Positions 9,420-17,311 of a stretch of 30,381 nt of DNA are shown one piece after another. The stretch is from Agmasoma carcini (nom. nud.). Lineage: Eukaryota > Microsporidia > Thelohaniidae. The notes below the pieces were generated by a model, which saw only the letters and a list, made by a program, of their open reading frames with translations, was not told where the DNA came from and ran no database searches. Made by a program: the position numbers and the translations under genes. The stretch lies in assembly GCA_029232285.1 (NCBI GenBank), contig JAOXFI010000039.1, positions 1-30,381 of the forward strand. The letters are read 5' to 3'. The stretch's first letter is position 1, and each line of letters starts with the position of its first letter.

Positions 9420-9825
9420 TTTGAAATATTCTTGCACAAGCAAAAAGCATAAGTGATATCTATTGGAAGCATCTCCGTTCATATTCGCTTATTCTACAAG
9501 AATATTAAAGTATCAGTCAATCTAGAAAAACAAAAATATTCAAAATGGAATGTAAAAAGGATAATTAACAACCATACAATTAAGGTATTAGAAAAACTTG
9601 ATTGTCAAGCCTTTATAGATGCGACAGTAAGACTTTAAAGACTGCATAGTATATTGTAATGGGTTTAGTGCTATAACGCACATCTTAATTTATATCTTTA
9701 ATAAGAGGGGTGTCTGTCTATCAACCGAAAACCAATTTCCCAGAGTTAGCAAGGTTCACCTATCTTATCAGCCCTGTCATAACCCACATAGCTATCGTTA
9801 GCACGTGGAGGTCAAAACTCTTTAT
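9420..9825 (-). repeat. Dispersed structured repeat, copy C (reverse)
   Basis: The reverse complement carries CTAACTCTGGGAAATTGGTT, GATAGACAGACACCCCT, AAAGATATAAATTAAGATG, CGTTATAGCACTAAACCC, TACAATATA, AATCAAGTTTTTCTAATACC and GGAGATGCTTCCAATAGATA. These match the blocks and order of copy B. At the 5' end, GACCTCCACGTGCTAACG matches copy E (GACCTCCACGTGAAAACG). A 61-codon open frame at 9453-9638 is incidental. Confidence 0.75.
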
Positions 9826-10075
9826 AAAACTTTATAATTTAATGATACCTAATTTTATCTTTATGGGCTGTAAATTATTATAATTTTATCTATATATTGA
9901 CTTATATTCCATATCATCAATCTTTTAATTGTTAATATTGATCAGCCCCATAATATTTCATATCACCATCATGTACAATTCTAAACTAATAATCATAACA
10001 TGCCCCACTCATATCAAACTCAATAATAAACTAATTAATATTTAACATACCAAAAATAACATAAAATAAATTTAA
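9826..10075. other. AT-rich spacer 3' of MCM5
   Basis: No gene, tandem array or transposon relic is visible. The sequence is AT-rich with a few short C-containing words. Confidence 0.4.
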
Positions 10076-12073
10076 TTAAGGCAACTTAACAAATGACTTA
10101 CCATTATCTTTAGACAATAACTTATTCTTATTTACCAAATAATCAACTGCCATTTTTATCTTTGTTGGCTCAGAATTTATATTCTCTACAATCTTAGAAA
10201 ACTTAATAGTAGATCCAACAGGTATCTCATTTATCTTATCAACAATACTAGATATCTCTTCAAAGAATAAAGGTCTACTCATCCCTTCAAGGAAATGTCC
10301 TTGTGAAACAGCATTCATCGTACTCACTGAAAACAATCGCACCGCTTCATCAACATGATCAATACCAACAATAGGATTAAGTTCCATTTTAGCTAAACTC
10401 TCACTTATCCTAATAATAGCTTCAAGCTGTCTAACTGTAATAGGAATACTATTCCTCACCCCTAAAGAATACGCATCTTTACGTGCATTCACATAGAAAC
10501 TTTGCAACTTCTCTGATGCTTGTTGACTAAGCTTAGGAAATACTTTAGTCCTAGCAAATTGAATATAATTCCTCAATTCTTCAATTGATAAAGGCCCTTT
10601 TACAGAATCTAAATCACTTGCATGTAATTTAAGCACATGCTTTGCTATATTTATATCATTAGCACTAGCTTCATCCTTTAATATAAAAATACAATCGAAT
10701 CTGCTCAAAATCGTAGTACCAAACTCAATATTCTCAGTAGGCGTCTTGTAATCATCATATCTACCAAATTTAGGGTTGGCTGCTGCAAAAATTGATGTTC
10801 TTGAATTTAAAACTGTAGTTATACCTGCCTTCGCTATTGAAATAGTCTGTTGCTCCATAGCTTCATGGATGGCTGTCCTATCTGATAAATTCATTTTATC
10901 AAACTCATCAATACAACAAACACCCTTATCTGCAAGTACAAGTGCACCACCTTCCAAATAAAACCCCCGATTTGAATCCTTCAGAACACTAGCAGTCAAC
11001 CCTGCAGCTGAACTACCTTTACCACTGGTGTAAATAGCAATTGGTGACACTTTTTCAACAAATTTAAGCAACTGACTCTTAGCTATACCAGGATCACCTA
11101 ATAATAAAATATTGATATCACCTCTTAGATTAATTCCATCTTCTCTCTTTTTAGGATTACCACTGAAAATCATACATGCTATTGCCTTCTTAACATCATC
11201 AAGACCAATAATTGCAGGAGCGATGCTCTTTGCAATTTTGTTGTACACGTCATCCTTACTAATATCCAAGAATCTAGCTTGTTCAGCTTCTGAGAATATT
11301 TTTCTAATTTTACTTTTTTCATTTTCAATACCCAAAACTTTGATATATACTTGGCTTTTATTGTCTAAAGATCTTATCAAATAAACGCCTGTGGCTGTGA
11401 TGTGGTTTCCTGGTATAATGGAGTTAACTAAATCCTTTTCTACGATTAGATTGAAAGTTCTTGGGGTTTCTGCAATTGGACAATCCTCGAATGGTTCCTG
11501 AATTTTTATATATTGAGTGTCACTAACGATGCTGTCCTCAGGAATAACGATAAATGGGTCAAGAGGACAATCTGGTTTACAGCTTCTTGGTATTAAAGCT
11601 TCTACGAATTTAGATTCAAGACAATTTCTGCACATTACCTTAAGTAGTTTAGGTTTAGCGTATACTTGACTGCTTGATATTACGATTCCTTTAAAGGTGA
11701 TGATTTTGTTCATGAGTGAGCTTGTAAATTCCCTGATTCTTAAAGGGTTTGAGGTTGAAATGAGTTGAATTTGAAAGTTATCAAGGTTGTAAGTGTGTAT
11801 GAAGTGTTTTTCGAATTGAGAAATAAGTTTTTCTGGGTTTCTTACTATTTCGTCCAATAGTACTGAACTGTACATTCCGATATCATCAAGGACTATTCTG
11901 ATGTTATTGATATTTTGAGCGAGATTAGAGTGTAGTTGTGTGTAATAAATGTTAGTGTGGGTTTTGAACTCGTTTATAAAGTTAATAAACTTTAAAAGGA
12001 GATGTTCTGGTGTGATGGCTTGATCTGCATTGATTAAATCGACTGACTTTACCTCATCTGGATTAAATTTCAT
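10076..12073 (-). CDS. MCM5: DNA replication licensing factor MCM5
   Basis: A subunit of the MCM2-7 hexamer, the ATP-driven replicative helicase loaded at origins. At 665 aa it is slightly shorter than fungal and animal MCM5 (about 730-775). The N-terminal domain includes a zinc-finger-like Cys set at 148, 151, 165 and 169. The AAA+ core has Walker A GDPGIAKSQ (326-334), Walker B CIDEFDKM (387-394), the sensor-1 region AAANP (430-434) and the arginine-finger motif SRFD (457-460). Segments such as SIAPAIIGLDDVKKAIAC, KFVEKVSPIAIYTSGKGSSA and AIHEAMEQQTISIAKAGITT match MCM5 rather than other MCMs. A winged-helix-like C-terminus follows NSIPITVRQLEAIIRI. The start at 12073 has AAAAATTTACTCC just before it. 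TSR3 lies 227 bp upstream on the same strand with its own promoter motif. There is no intron or break. Confidence 0.96.
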   Translation of the reverse strand: MKFNPDEVKSVDLINADQAITPEHLLLKFINFINEFKTHTNIYYTQLHSNLAQNINNIRIVLDDIGMYSSVLLDEIVRNPEKLISQFEKHFIHTYNLDNFQIQLISTSNPLRIREFTSSLMNKIITFKGIVISSSQVYAKPKLLKVMCRNCLESKFVEALIPRSCKPDCPLDPFIVIPEDSIVSDTQYIKIQEPFEDCPIAETPRTFNLIVEKDLVNSIIPGNHITATGVYLIRSLDNKSQVYIKVLGIENEKSKIRKIFSEAEQARFLDISKDDVYNKIAKSIAPAIIGLDDVKKAIACMIFSGNPKKREDGINLRGDINILLLGDPGIAKSQLLKFVEKVSPIAIYTSGKGSSAAGLTASVLKDSNRGFYLEGGALVLADKGVCCIDEFDKMNLSDRTAIHEAMEQQTISIAKAGITTVLNSRTSIFAAANPKFGRYDDYKTPTENIEFGTTILSRFDCIFILKDEASANDINIAKHVLKLHASDLDSVKGPLSIEELRNYIQFARTKVFPKLSQQASEKLQSFYVNARKDAYSLGVRNSIPITVRQLEAIIRISESLAKMELNPIVGIDHVDEAVRLFSVSTMNAVSQGHFLEGMSRPLFFEEISSIVDKINEIPVGSTIKFSKIVENINSEPTKIKMAVDYLVNKNKLLSKDNGKSFVKLP

Positions 12074-12086
12074 GGAGTAAATTTTT
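12074..12086 (-). promoter_or_regulatory. Start-proximal promoter motif of MCM5
   Basis: On the minus strand AAAAATTTACTCC directly abuts the ATG. It combines the AAATTT-like and CC-like signals described in front of microsporidian genes and is among the clearest examples in this window. Confidence 0.7.
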
Positions 12087-12300
12087 ATTTAAAATATTTT
12101 TATTAAGTAAAAATAAGAAAGAGGGTTAGTAGAGTAAATGGGGTGTTAATTGATATTGAATTTTATATATCTTGTTATATATTGCATATCTTGTTATATC
12201 TTACATATCTTGATTTAATTAATTTAATATATACGAATAATTGTTAATAATTTTATATATCTTGATTTTAATATTTTAAAGAATAACAACATAAATAACT

Positions 12301-12825
12301 TTATTTTATTTTATTTTTTAGATTTTTTTGTAAATATTCATTCTGTTTCTCAACCAATTCCTTTGAATTTTCACATTTTCTATATATTTCCAATAATTCT
12401 TCATTAATTCTAAAAAACTCATCCTTGTATTGAAAACCTTCTAGAATGTTTTTAGATTCTTCTATTTCGTCAATGATATACAAAGCAGCTGCCAATGCTT
12501 CAGCACAATTCAGCTTGCAAGCTCTTCCATAATTAACGGGATTTGCGGGTATTAGAAATGGTAATAATCGTTCGTTATTTTTTCTGAATCTGGTGAAATC
12601 AAATTGATCTATTTTATTCCATGAACATTCAATAAGACCCAAGCCATATTTTAGAACTTTTTCTTTATCAGCCCTGCTTAAAGATTTAGCACCATTTGGA
12701 CTTAGCAATATGCAGTTATTGACTTTTGTTACTGATTTGATTTTGCCTAGCTTCTCTAATTTAACGCCAGAGCATCTTTTTCTATCGCATTGCTTGTAAT
12801 CATACATATATTTTCTTATAGTCAT
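12301..12825 (-). CDS. TSR3: 18S rRNA aminocarboxypropyltransferase Tsr3
   Basis: Tsr3 transfers the 3-amino-3-carboxypropyl group from S-adenosylmethionine to a hypermodified pseudouridine of the small-subunit rRNA in late, cytoplasmic 40S maturation. The diagnostic segments are present in order: CDRKRCSG (13-20), ILLSPNGAKSLS (39-50), ECSWNKID (66-73), RLLPFLIPANPVNYGR (86-101), KLNCAEALAAALYI (104-117) and FFRINEELLEIYRKC (137-151). At 174 aa it is near the conserved core and lacks the long acidic tail of yeast Tsr3. The minus strand upstream reads AAATTTTTAACTCC about 14 bases before the ATG at 12825. Met7 is a less likely alternative start because the family core begins there. MCM5 follows on the same strand. 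The low-complexity Lys/Asn C-terminus is typical of this genome. Confidence 0.94.
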   Translation of the reverse strand: MTIRKYMYDYKQCDRKRCSGVKLEKLGKIKSVTKVNNCILLSPNGAKSLSRADKEKVLKYGLGLIECSWNKIDQFDFTRFRKNNERLLPFLIPANPVNYGRACKLNCAEALAAALYIIDEIEESKNILEGFQYKDEFFRINEELLEIYRKCENSKELVEKQNEYLQKNLKNKIK

Positions 12826-13356
12826 TGTAGAACTTAAGGAGTTAAAAATTTGTATAAAATATTTTAAAATAAAAATTACAAAATTGTATTGATTGAAAAA
12901 AAATATATTTATTTAAAATAAGGATTATAAAGTGGTATTGATTCGAAATTTTCTATTTATTGGTTCGTTTTATAAAAAATAATATTTAGAATGGAACATG
13001 TGAGATAATAACAATATGATTTCATATATGATAATAATAAGACACTATGCTATATTATAGGTAGGTTTGGTGGTATTTAAGGAATAACCCTCCCTTGCCT
13101 ATCTATTTTAGTTAAAATGAACAATATTATATCAATATATTATAATAATATCAATATCATATATGTTATATCAGTATTATATATTATAATAATATCATTT
13201 ATTATTTATATTATTACAATATCATATATATCATAACAATATCAATATTATTTATATTATCTCTTTAATGCTTCAAAATTACCTAAATTCAAATCTTAAA
13301 ATTTGTATTATTAAAAATAAACAATATTTTGTTTTTTTAAAAAAAATCCAACGCAT
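12826..13356. promoter_or_regulatory. Divergent spacer between TSR3 and the CK1-like gene
   Basis: This 531-bp AT-rich spacer holds both promoters. An A-run followed by ATCC lies at 13338-13350 before the kinase start, and AAATTTTTAACTCC lies near 12840-12853 on the minus strand before TSR3. In between, 13100-13260 is a degenerate run of ATAATATCAATATCATATAT-like words. A GC-richer patch at 13058-13108 can pair ATAGGTAGG with CCTATCTAT and may form a hairpin. Confidence 0.5.
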
Positions 13357-14151
13357 ATGTCAATCTTTGGTGACTCAATAGCAATAGAGAAGGTACTTGG
13401 AGAAGGTTCATTTGGTATTGTTTATAGAATTAAAAAAAATGATAGAACAATGGCAATGAAGGTAGGTAAAAATTTTGAGCTAATAAAGAATGAAATAAAA
13501 ATATTAAAGTCTTTAAAGCATCCTAACATACCACAAGTCTATGAAGAGGGTCAAAGGTATTTTATTATTGATGCTTATGATTATAATTTAGAAGAAATGG
13601 TTTTTAAAAACCCGTCTTTCTTTACAGTTAAAAAAGTGATTGAAATTATGCAAGTGATGCTATCTGTGTTCAAATATATACATAAGAGTTATATATATTG
13701 TGATTGTAAGCCAGAGAACATTATGTATAAAGATGATAAGTTTTATCTTATAGACTTTGGACTAGCTAAAGAGAAAAATAGTAAGGAGAAAAGTATACGA
13801 GGAACGGTGCAATATGCATCAGCGAATGCACTTAGAGGTAATAGACCAGTGATAAAAGATGATATAGAAAGTTTAGGTTATGTTTGTATATATTTGCATA
13901 ATGGTGGTAAATTGCCATGGTGTAATGTAACGAGTGTAAAAAGGATAATAAATTATAAAAGCAGCATGGCTTTAGAAAAAATGGTTATGAAGTCAAAGTT
14001 TATGATTCCTTATATGACTTATGTTAAAGAAACAAAAAAAATTGAACATCATGAGCTTATTGAAAAATTTAATAAAATTTCAATTGATATTGATAAAGAA
14101 AGATGGTACGTAAGAATTATAACTAGACTTAGGATGTTCTTCTGTTGTTAA
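13357..14151 (+). CDS. CK1-family protein kinase with a C-terminal Cys-Cys
   Basis: A Ser/Thr kinase of 264 aa, little more than the catalytic domain. It has the glycine loop GEGSFG (15-20), the ATP-binding Lys35 in AMKVG, the catalytic loop YCDCKPEN (114-121, Asp116) and DFG (133-135). The CK1-specific stretch runs GTVQYASANALRGNRP, then DDIESLGYVCIYLHNGG, then LPW (149-188). The usual HRD reads YCD, so the His and Arg of that motif are lost. It ends FFCC, as yeast Yck1/Yck2 end in a Cys pair that is palmitoylated for plasma-membrane attachment, so lipid anchoring is a reasonable inference. The C-terminal lobe is shortened. The start has an A-run and ATCC 8-15 bases upstream. It is divergent from TSR3 and followed by a microsatellite and NOP10. 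I am sure of the family, not of the ortholog. Confidence 0.9.
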   Translation: MSIFGDSIAIEKVLGEGSFGIVYRIKKNDRTMAMKVGKNFELIKNEIKILKSLKHPNIPQVYEEGQRYFIIDAYDYNLEEMVFKNPSFFTVKKVIEIMQVMLSVFKYIHKSYIYCDCKPENIMYKDDKFYLIDFGLAKEKNSKEKSIRGTVQYASANALRGNRPVIKDDIESLGYVCIYLHNGGKLPWCNVTSVKRIINYKSSMALEKMVMKSKFMIPYMTYVKETKKIEHHELIEKFNKISIDIDKERWYVRIITRLRMFFCC

Positions 14152-14204
14152 ATAAAATATTAAAGAAACATGAATTATAGAAATATGATATTAAAGAAAT
14201 ATGA

Positions 14205-14390
14205 TATTTATACTATTATACTATTATACTATTATACTATTATACTATTATACTATTATACTATCATACTATTATACTATCATACTATCATACTACCATA
14301 CTATCATACTATCATACTATCATACTACCATACTATCATACTACCATACTATCATACTATCATACTATCATAACTATTATAACTATTATA
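14205..14390. repeat. 8-bp microsatellite (TATTATAC / TATCATAC)
   Basis: About 22 units of TATTATAC grade into TATCATAC and TACCATAC, and the array ends 35 bp before NOP10. Open frames run through it in two phases because the unit has no stop codon; these are not genes. T-to-C variation between units increases toward the 3' side. Confidence 0.95.
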
Positions 14391-14424
14391 ATGTCCTTTT
14401 ATCCTTTTATTTAAAATTATCCCA

Positions 14425-14595
14425 ATGATACATTTTAAAATGATTGATGGTAAAAAAGTTTATGGCTTAGAAGGAGAGATATCAGCACCTGCAAAGTTTT
14501 CACCACATGATACATACTCAAATGAACGTATTAGGATGAAGGCAAGGCATCAAATATTCCCTTTTCATCAAATAAACGAGAATGACTTGAAATAA
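14425..14595 (+). CDS. NOP10: H/ACA snoRNP protein Nop10
   Basis: A 56-aa protein, close to the usual 60-64 aa of Nop10, a core part of H/ACA ribonucleoproteins. With the pseudouridine synthase Cbf5, Nhp2 and Gar1 it guides rRNA pseudouridylation in the nucleolus. The sequence begins MIHFKMIDGKKVYGLEG, matching the zinc-less eukaryotic N-terminus (Y.....G.RVYTL). It continues SAPAKFSPHDTYSNERIRMK, which corresponds to the conserved SAHPARFSPDDKYSRxRxxxK segment. The linker and C-terminal helix are slightly shortened. The ATG at 14425 is preceded by AAAATTATCCCA, the standard promoter arrangement here. The next gene starts 35 bp after the stop. Identification rests on the SA.PA.FSP.D.YS motif and the size. 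Confidence 0.9.
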   Translation: MIHFKMIDGKKVYGLEGEISAPAKFSPHDTYSNERIRMKARHQIFPFHQINENDLK

Positions 14596-14629
14596 ATTTT
14601 TTATTAAATTTTTTAGCAAAATTTTTTAC

Positions 14630-15145
14630 ATGAAGGACCAAATAAAGATACCAAGCTACTATTCCTCTAATAAATATCCTTACGCTTTTTTTGAAGGCTT
14701 TGACGACAACAATATTTTAAAACAAAGAAATAAAATCGATGCTTTGGCTAAGATTCAACCTACAAATACAAATTTTAGAATGAAGATGAAGGAAATGGAG
14801 GAGGAAAGAGAATATTTGTATGATAAGTCAATAAGTAATGCTAGACAGACTTTGATAAGAAATGGATGTAGTATATTAGGAATAGATGCTAGTGTAGGTG
14901 ATCCAGAGACATTATTTGAGAATTATTTACATAATGATAATATTTTAGAAATTGCTTTAACTCTTAAGAAATTGAATTTGATACATCATCAGAAGAAGCT
15001 ACGGTATAAAGTGTCTTTAGCTATTAAGAATAATTTTACAGAGGAGTATTTGAAGGATATAGGGACTAATAAGAAGTTAGTTATTGATAATCTTAAAGAT
15101 GCATTGATTTATACTAGCTTAGAAGATTTATTTAACAATAAATGA
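14630..15145 (+). CDS. Unrecognised conserved-looking protein, 171 aa
   Basis: The frame is intact and its start is preceded by AAAATTTTTTAC immediately before the ATG. The protein is soluble and mixed-charge with no signal peptide or membrane segment. A charged helical stretch (MKMKEMEEEREYLYDKS) is followed by RQTLIRNGCSILGIDASVGDP and a helical C-terminal half. Its position 35 bp after NOP10 in the housekeeping cluster and its normal codon pattern suggest a conserved intracellular protein. I cannot assign a family. The 3' end borders directly on a long minisatellite. Confidence 0.75.
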   Translation: MKDQIKIPSYYSSNKYPYAFFEGFDDNNILKQRNKIDALAKIQPTNTNFRMKMKEMEEEREYLYDKSISNARQTLIRNGCSILGIDASVGDPETLFENYLHNDNILEIALTLKKLNLIHHQKKLRYKVSLAIKNNFTEEYLKDIGTNKKLVIDNLKDALIYTSLEDLFNNK

Positions 15146-15149
15146 AAAT

Positions 15150-15630
15150 ATTAGTAATTTTTGTAATTTGATATAAATATTTGTGACTTGATATAAATAT
15201 TTGTAATATGATAAGTATATTTTGTAATTTGATATAAATATTTGTAAGTTGATGTGCATATTTGTAATTTGATATAAATATTTGTAATTTGATATGCATA
15301 TTTTGTAAGTTGATATAAATATTTTATAGGTTGATATAAATATTTGTAAGTTGATATGCATATTTTGTAAATTGATATAAATATTTGTAATATGATAAGT
15401 ATATTTTGTAATTTGATATAAATATTTGTAAGTTTATATAAATATTTGTAAGTTTATATAAATATTTGTAATATGATATGCATATTTTGTAATTTGATAT
15501 GCATATTTTGTAAGTTGATATGTATATTTGTAATTTGATATAAATATTTTGCAATTTGATATGCATATTTTGCAATTTGATATAAATACTTGTAAATTGA
15601 TATAAATATTTGTAAGTTGATATATAAAAA
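15150..15630. repeat. 20-bp minisatellite, about 24 units
   Basis: The tandem units resemble TTTGTAATTTGATATAAATA with variants (AAGTTGATATGCATA, TATGATAAGTATA) and occasional one-base length changes. ATAAATA and ATGCATA unit types alternate in runs, suggesting higher-order duplication. The array fills almost all the space between the 171-aa gene and the next secreted-type gene. Minus-strand open frames through it are artefacts. Confidence 0.93.
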
Positions 15631-15705
15631 TAATATAAATATTTTTTCTTTAACTAAAATATTTTTGACAGGTTAAATTAAAAAAAAAATTTTAAATTTT
15701 AACCT

Positions 15706-16251
15706 ATGAATTTTATTTTTTTAATTATTTTATGCATTAAAACTGAGTATGAAACAAATAAAAAATTAGAATTGTTGTTTTATGATTCAAAGGTAATAAA
15801 AATAAAGGAAAAGGCTATAAAATGTCAAGAAAGTATAAATGAAGTATTAGATGAATGTATAATAGTTGAATATATTAAGAATTTGATTGATAGAAGTTTT
15901 ATGCAATTTTATAAAGAAATTAATTCAAATTATGAAAATTTATTTAAAAATTTATTTAAAGAAAATTATAAAAATTTACATGAAATTGATTTAATAATTT
16001 TTGAACTTAAATTTTCAATTGAATTACAAATATTGAAAAAAAATATATTTATTGAAGTAAAATGTCTTTTGAATTATTATAGTAATAAAATAGTTAAAAT
16101 TTTGGATGAATTGATTGAATTTAATGCATGTTTTGTTGAAAAGAAGGATGATATATTGAAAAATATGGGAAATGTTTTATCAAAAGAAATGATTGATGAT
16201 GAAATTGAATCTATAAATAAAAAATATTTATTTTATATAAATTTTATATAA
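15706..16251 (+). CDS. Secreted-type hypothetical protein, tandem paralog 1 (181 aa)
   Basis: It has a short hydrophobic leader (MNFIFLIILCIKT) and a mature part rich in Lys, Ile, Asn and Glu that looks almost entirely helical. It is paralogous to the next gene at 16464, with the same length and collinear segments. Compare LELLFYDSKVIKIKEKA with VKLIFYSEQVIRITNKA, INEVLDE with INKVLDD, IELQILKKNI with LEIQILKKNI, and IVKILDELI with IIKIFDELI. The start has AAATTTTAACCT directly upstream. No known domain is recognised. Tandem duplication and divergence of secreted helical proteins is common in parasite lineages; a host-interaction role is only a guess. Confidence 0.78.
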   Translation: MNFIFLIILCIKTEYETNKKLELLFYDSKVIKIKEKAIKCQESINEVLDECIIVEYIKNLIDRSFMQFYKEINSNYENLFKNLFKENYKNLHEIDLIIFELKFSIELQILKKNIFIEVKCLLNYYSNKIVKILDELIEFNACFVEKKDDILKNMGNVLSKEMIDDEIESINKKYLFYINFI

Positions 16252-16329
16252 ATTTATAATAGTCAAGAGTTCGATTCCTACCAAAGCCGGTTTTAATAAA
16301 ATTTAATAATTATGTGAAAAATCAACTGT

Positions 16330-16455
16330 CAATTTCAAAAAAATAATAAAAATTTCTAATATTATGAAAATTTCTATTATTATTCAATTTTCTATTATTA
16401 TAAAAATTTCCTATTATTATTCAATTTTCTATTATTATAAAAATTTTCTATTATA
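16330..16455. repeat. Short AT-rich repeats between the paralogs
   Basis: Alternating words AAAAATTTCTATTATTATT and CAATTTTCTATTATTATAA repeat about four times with a period near 33 bp. They end at the TATAAAATTATC block before the second paralog. Confidence 0.75.
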
Positions 16456-16463
16456 AAATTATC

Positions 16464-17009
16464 ATGTTTTATTTTCTATCCCTGGTTCTATTAATCAATA
16501 CAAATGAATATTATAAATATAGATCAGATCAAATAGTAAAGCTTATTTTTTATAGTGAACAAGTCATAAGAATTACAAATAAAGCAAAAGAAACTCAAAT
16601 CAATATAAATAAGGTTTTAGATGATGGTTTATTGTTTGAAAGTGTTAAAAAGGAAATTGAAGCTCATTTCAATAATTTTTATAATGTACTCAATTTTAAC
16701 TATAAAAATATTTTAAAAAAAAATGGTATTTTAAATTTAAATAATAAAATATTAAATAAAATTGATATTTCAATATTTGAACTTAATTTACTACTTGAAA
16801 TACAAATATTGAAGAAAAATATAATAAATGACACATCTTCATTACTAAATCAATATGTAGATAAAATAATAAAAATATTTGATGAATTAATTGGTCTAAA
16901 TATTATACTTGAATTCACTAAGAAAAAAATATTATCAGAATTTAAAGAAGTGGTAATGGAACAATTCCTTGAGATTTATTTAAGAAATTTAAATGAAAAT
17001 TTTAGTTAA
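16464..17009 (+). CDS. Secreted-type hypothetical protein, tandem paralog 2 (181 aa)
   Basis: It is also 181 aa and has a hydrophobic N-terminus (MFYFLSLVLLINT) and a helical Asn/Lys/Ile-rich mature part collinear with the gene at 15706 (shared QILKKNI and the KI-DELI motif). The regions around the leader and the C-terminal 40 residues have diverged most. The ATG is preceded by TAAAATTATC, a weaker form of the local start motif. It is convergent with eL33, with a repeat-rich spacer between them. I recognise no family. Confidence 0.78.
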   Translation: MFYFLSLVLLINTNEYYKYRSDQIVKLIFYSEQVIRITNKAKETQININKVLDDGLLFESVKKEIEAHFNNFYNVLNFNYKNILKKNGILNLNNKILNKIDISIFELNLLLEIQILKKNIINDTSSLLNQYVDKIIKIFDELIGLNIILEFTKKKILSEFKEVVMEQFLEIYLRNLNENFS

Positions 17010-17019
17010 AAATTGTTGT

Positions 17020-17290
17020 TAAATAGTTGTATATGATAGTTATATAGTTATATATGTATATAGATACATAAATGGTGATTTATTATTGTAATATTACAAC
17101 AATTAATCATTATTATTGCAATATTACAACAATTAATCATTATTTTTGCAATACCCCCTTTTATATCAAATAACATAAGAGAATATATAACAATAGCTTT
17201 ACTTATATATATATTAAGCAATATATACATTAATCAATACATACATTAAGCAATATATACATTAATCAATACTTAACTTAATCCTTCGCA
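17020..17290. repeat. Convergent spacer with two short tandem repeats
   Basis: At 17085-17155 a 34-bp unit containing AATATTACAACAATTAATCA occurs twice plus a partial copy. At 17213-17275 a unit with TTAAGCAATATATACA and TTAATCAATAC occurs about twice. The spacer separates two converging 3' ends, so no promoter is expected. Confidence 0.75.
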
Positions 17291-17311
17291 ATAAATTTAA
17301 AATTAAATGAT

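Noticed and set aside
9453..9638. Plus-strand 61-codon open frame
   Set aside because: It lies within dispersed repeat copy C and is not conserved as a frame in the other copies.
14170..14428. Two plus-strand open frames of Tyr, Ile and Leu repeats
   Set aside because: They are translations of the 8-bp microsatellite, which lacks stop codons in these phases.
15128..15575. Minus-strand open frames of YKIFIS-like repeats
   Set aside because: They are translations of the 20-bp minisatellite, with no start motif.
16258..16295. tRNA-like T-arm (GAGTTCGATTCC) and acceptor-like CAAAGCC
   Set aside because: The T-stem does not pair beyond one or two bases, and the 5' part of the tRNA would have to lie inside the preceding gene. 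The GGCTTTG near the window start that could pair with it is 16 kb away. At most it is a decayed fragment.
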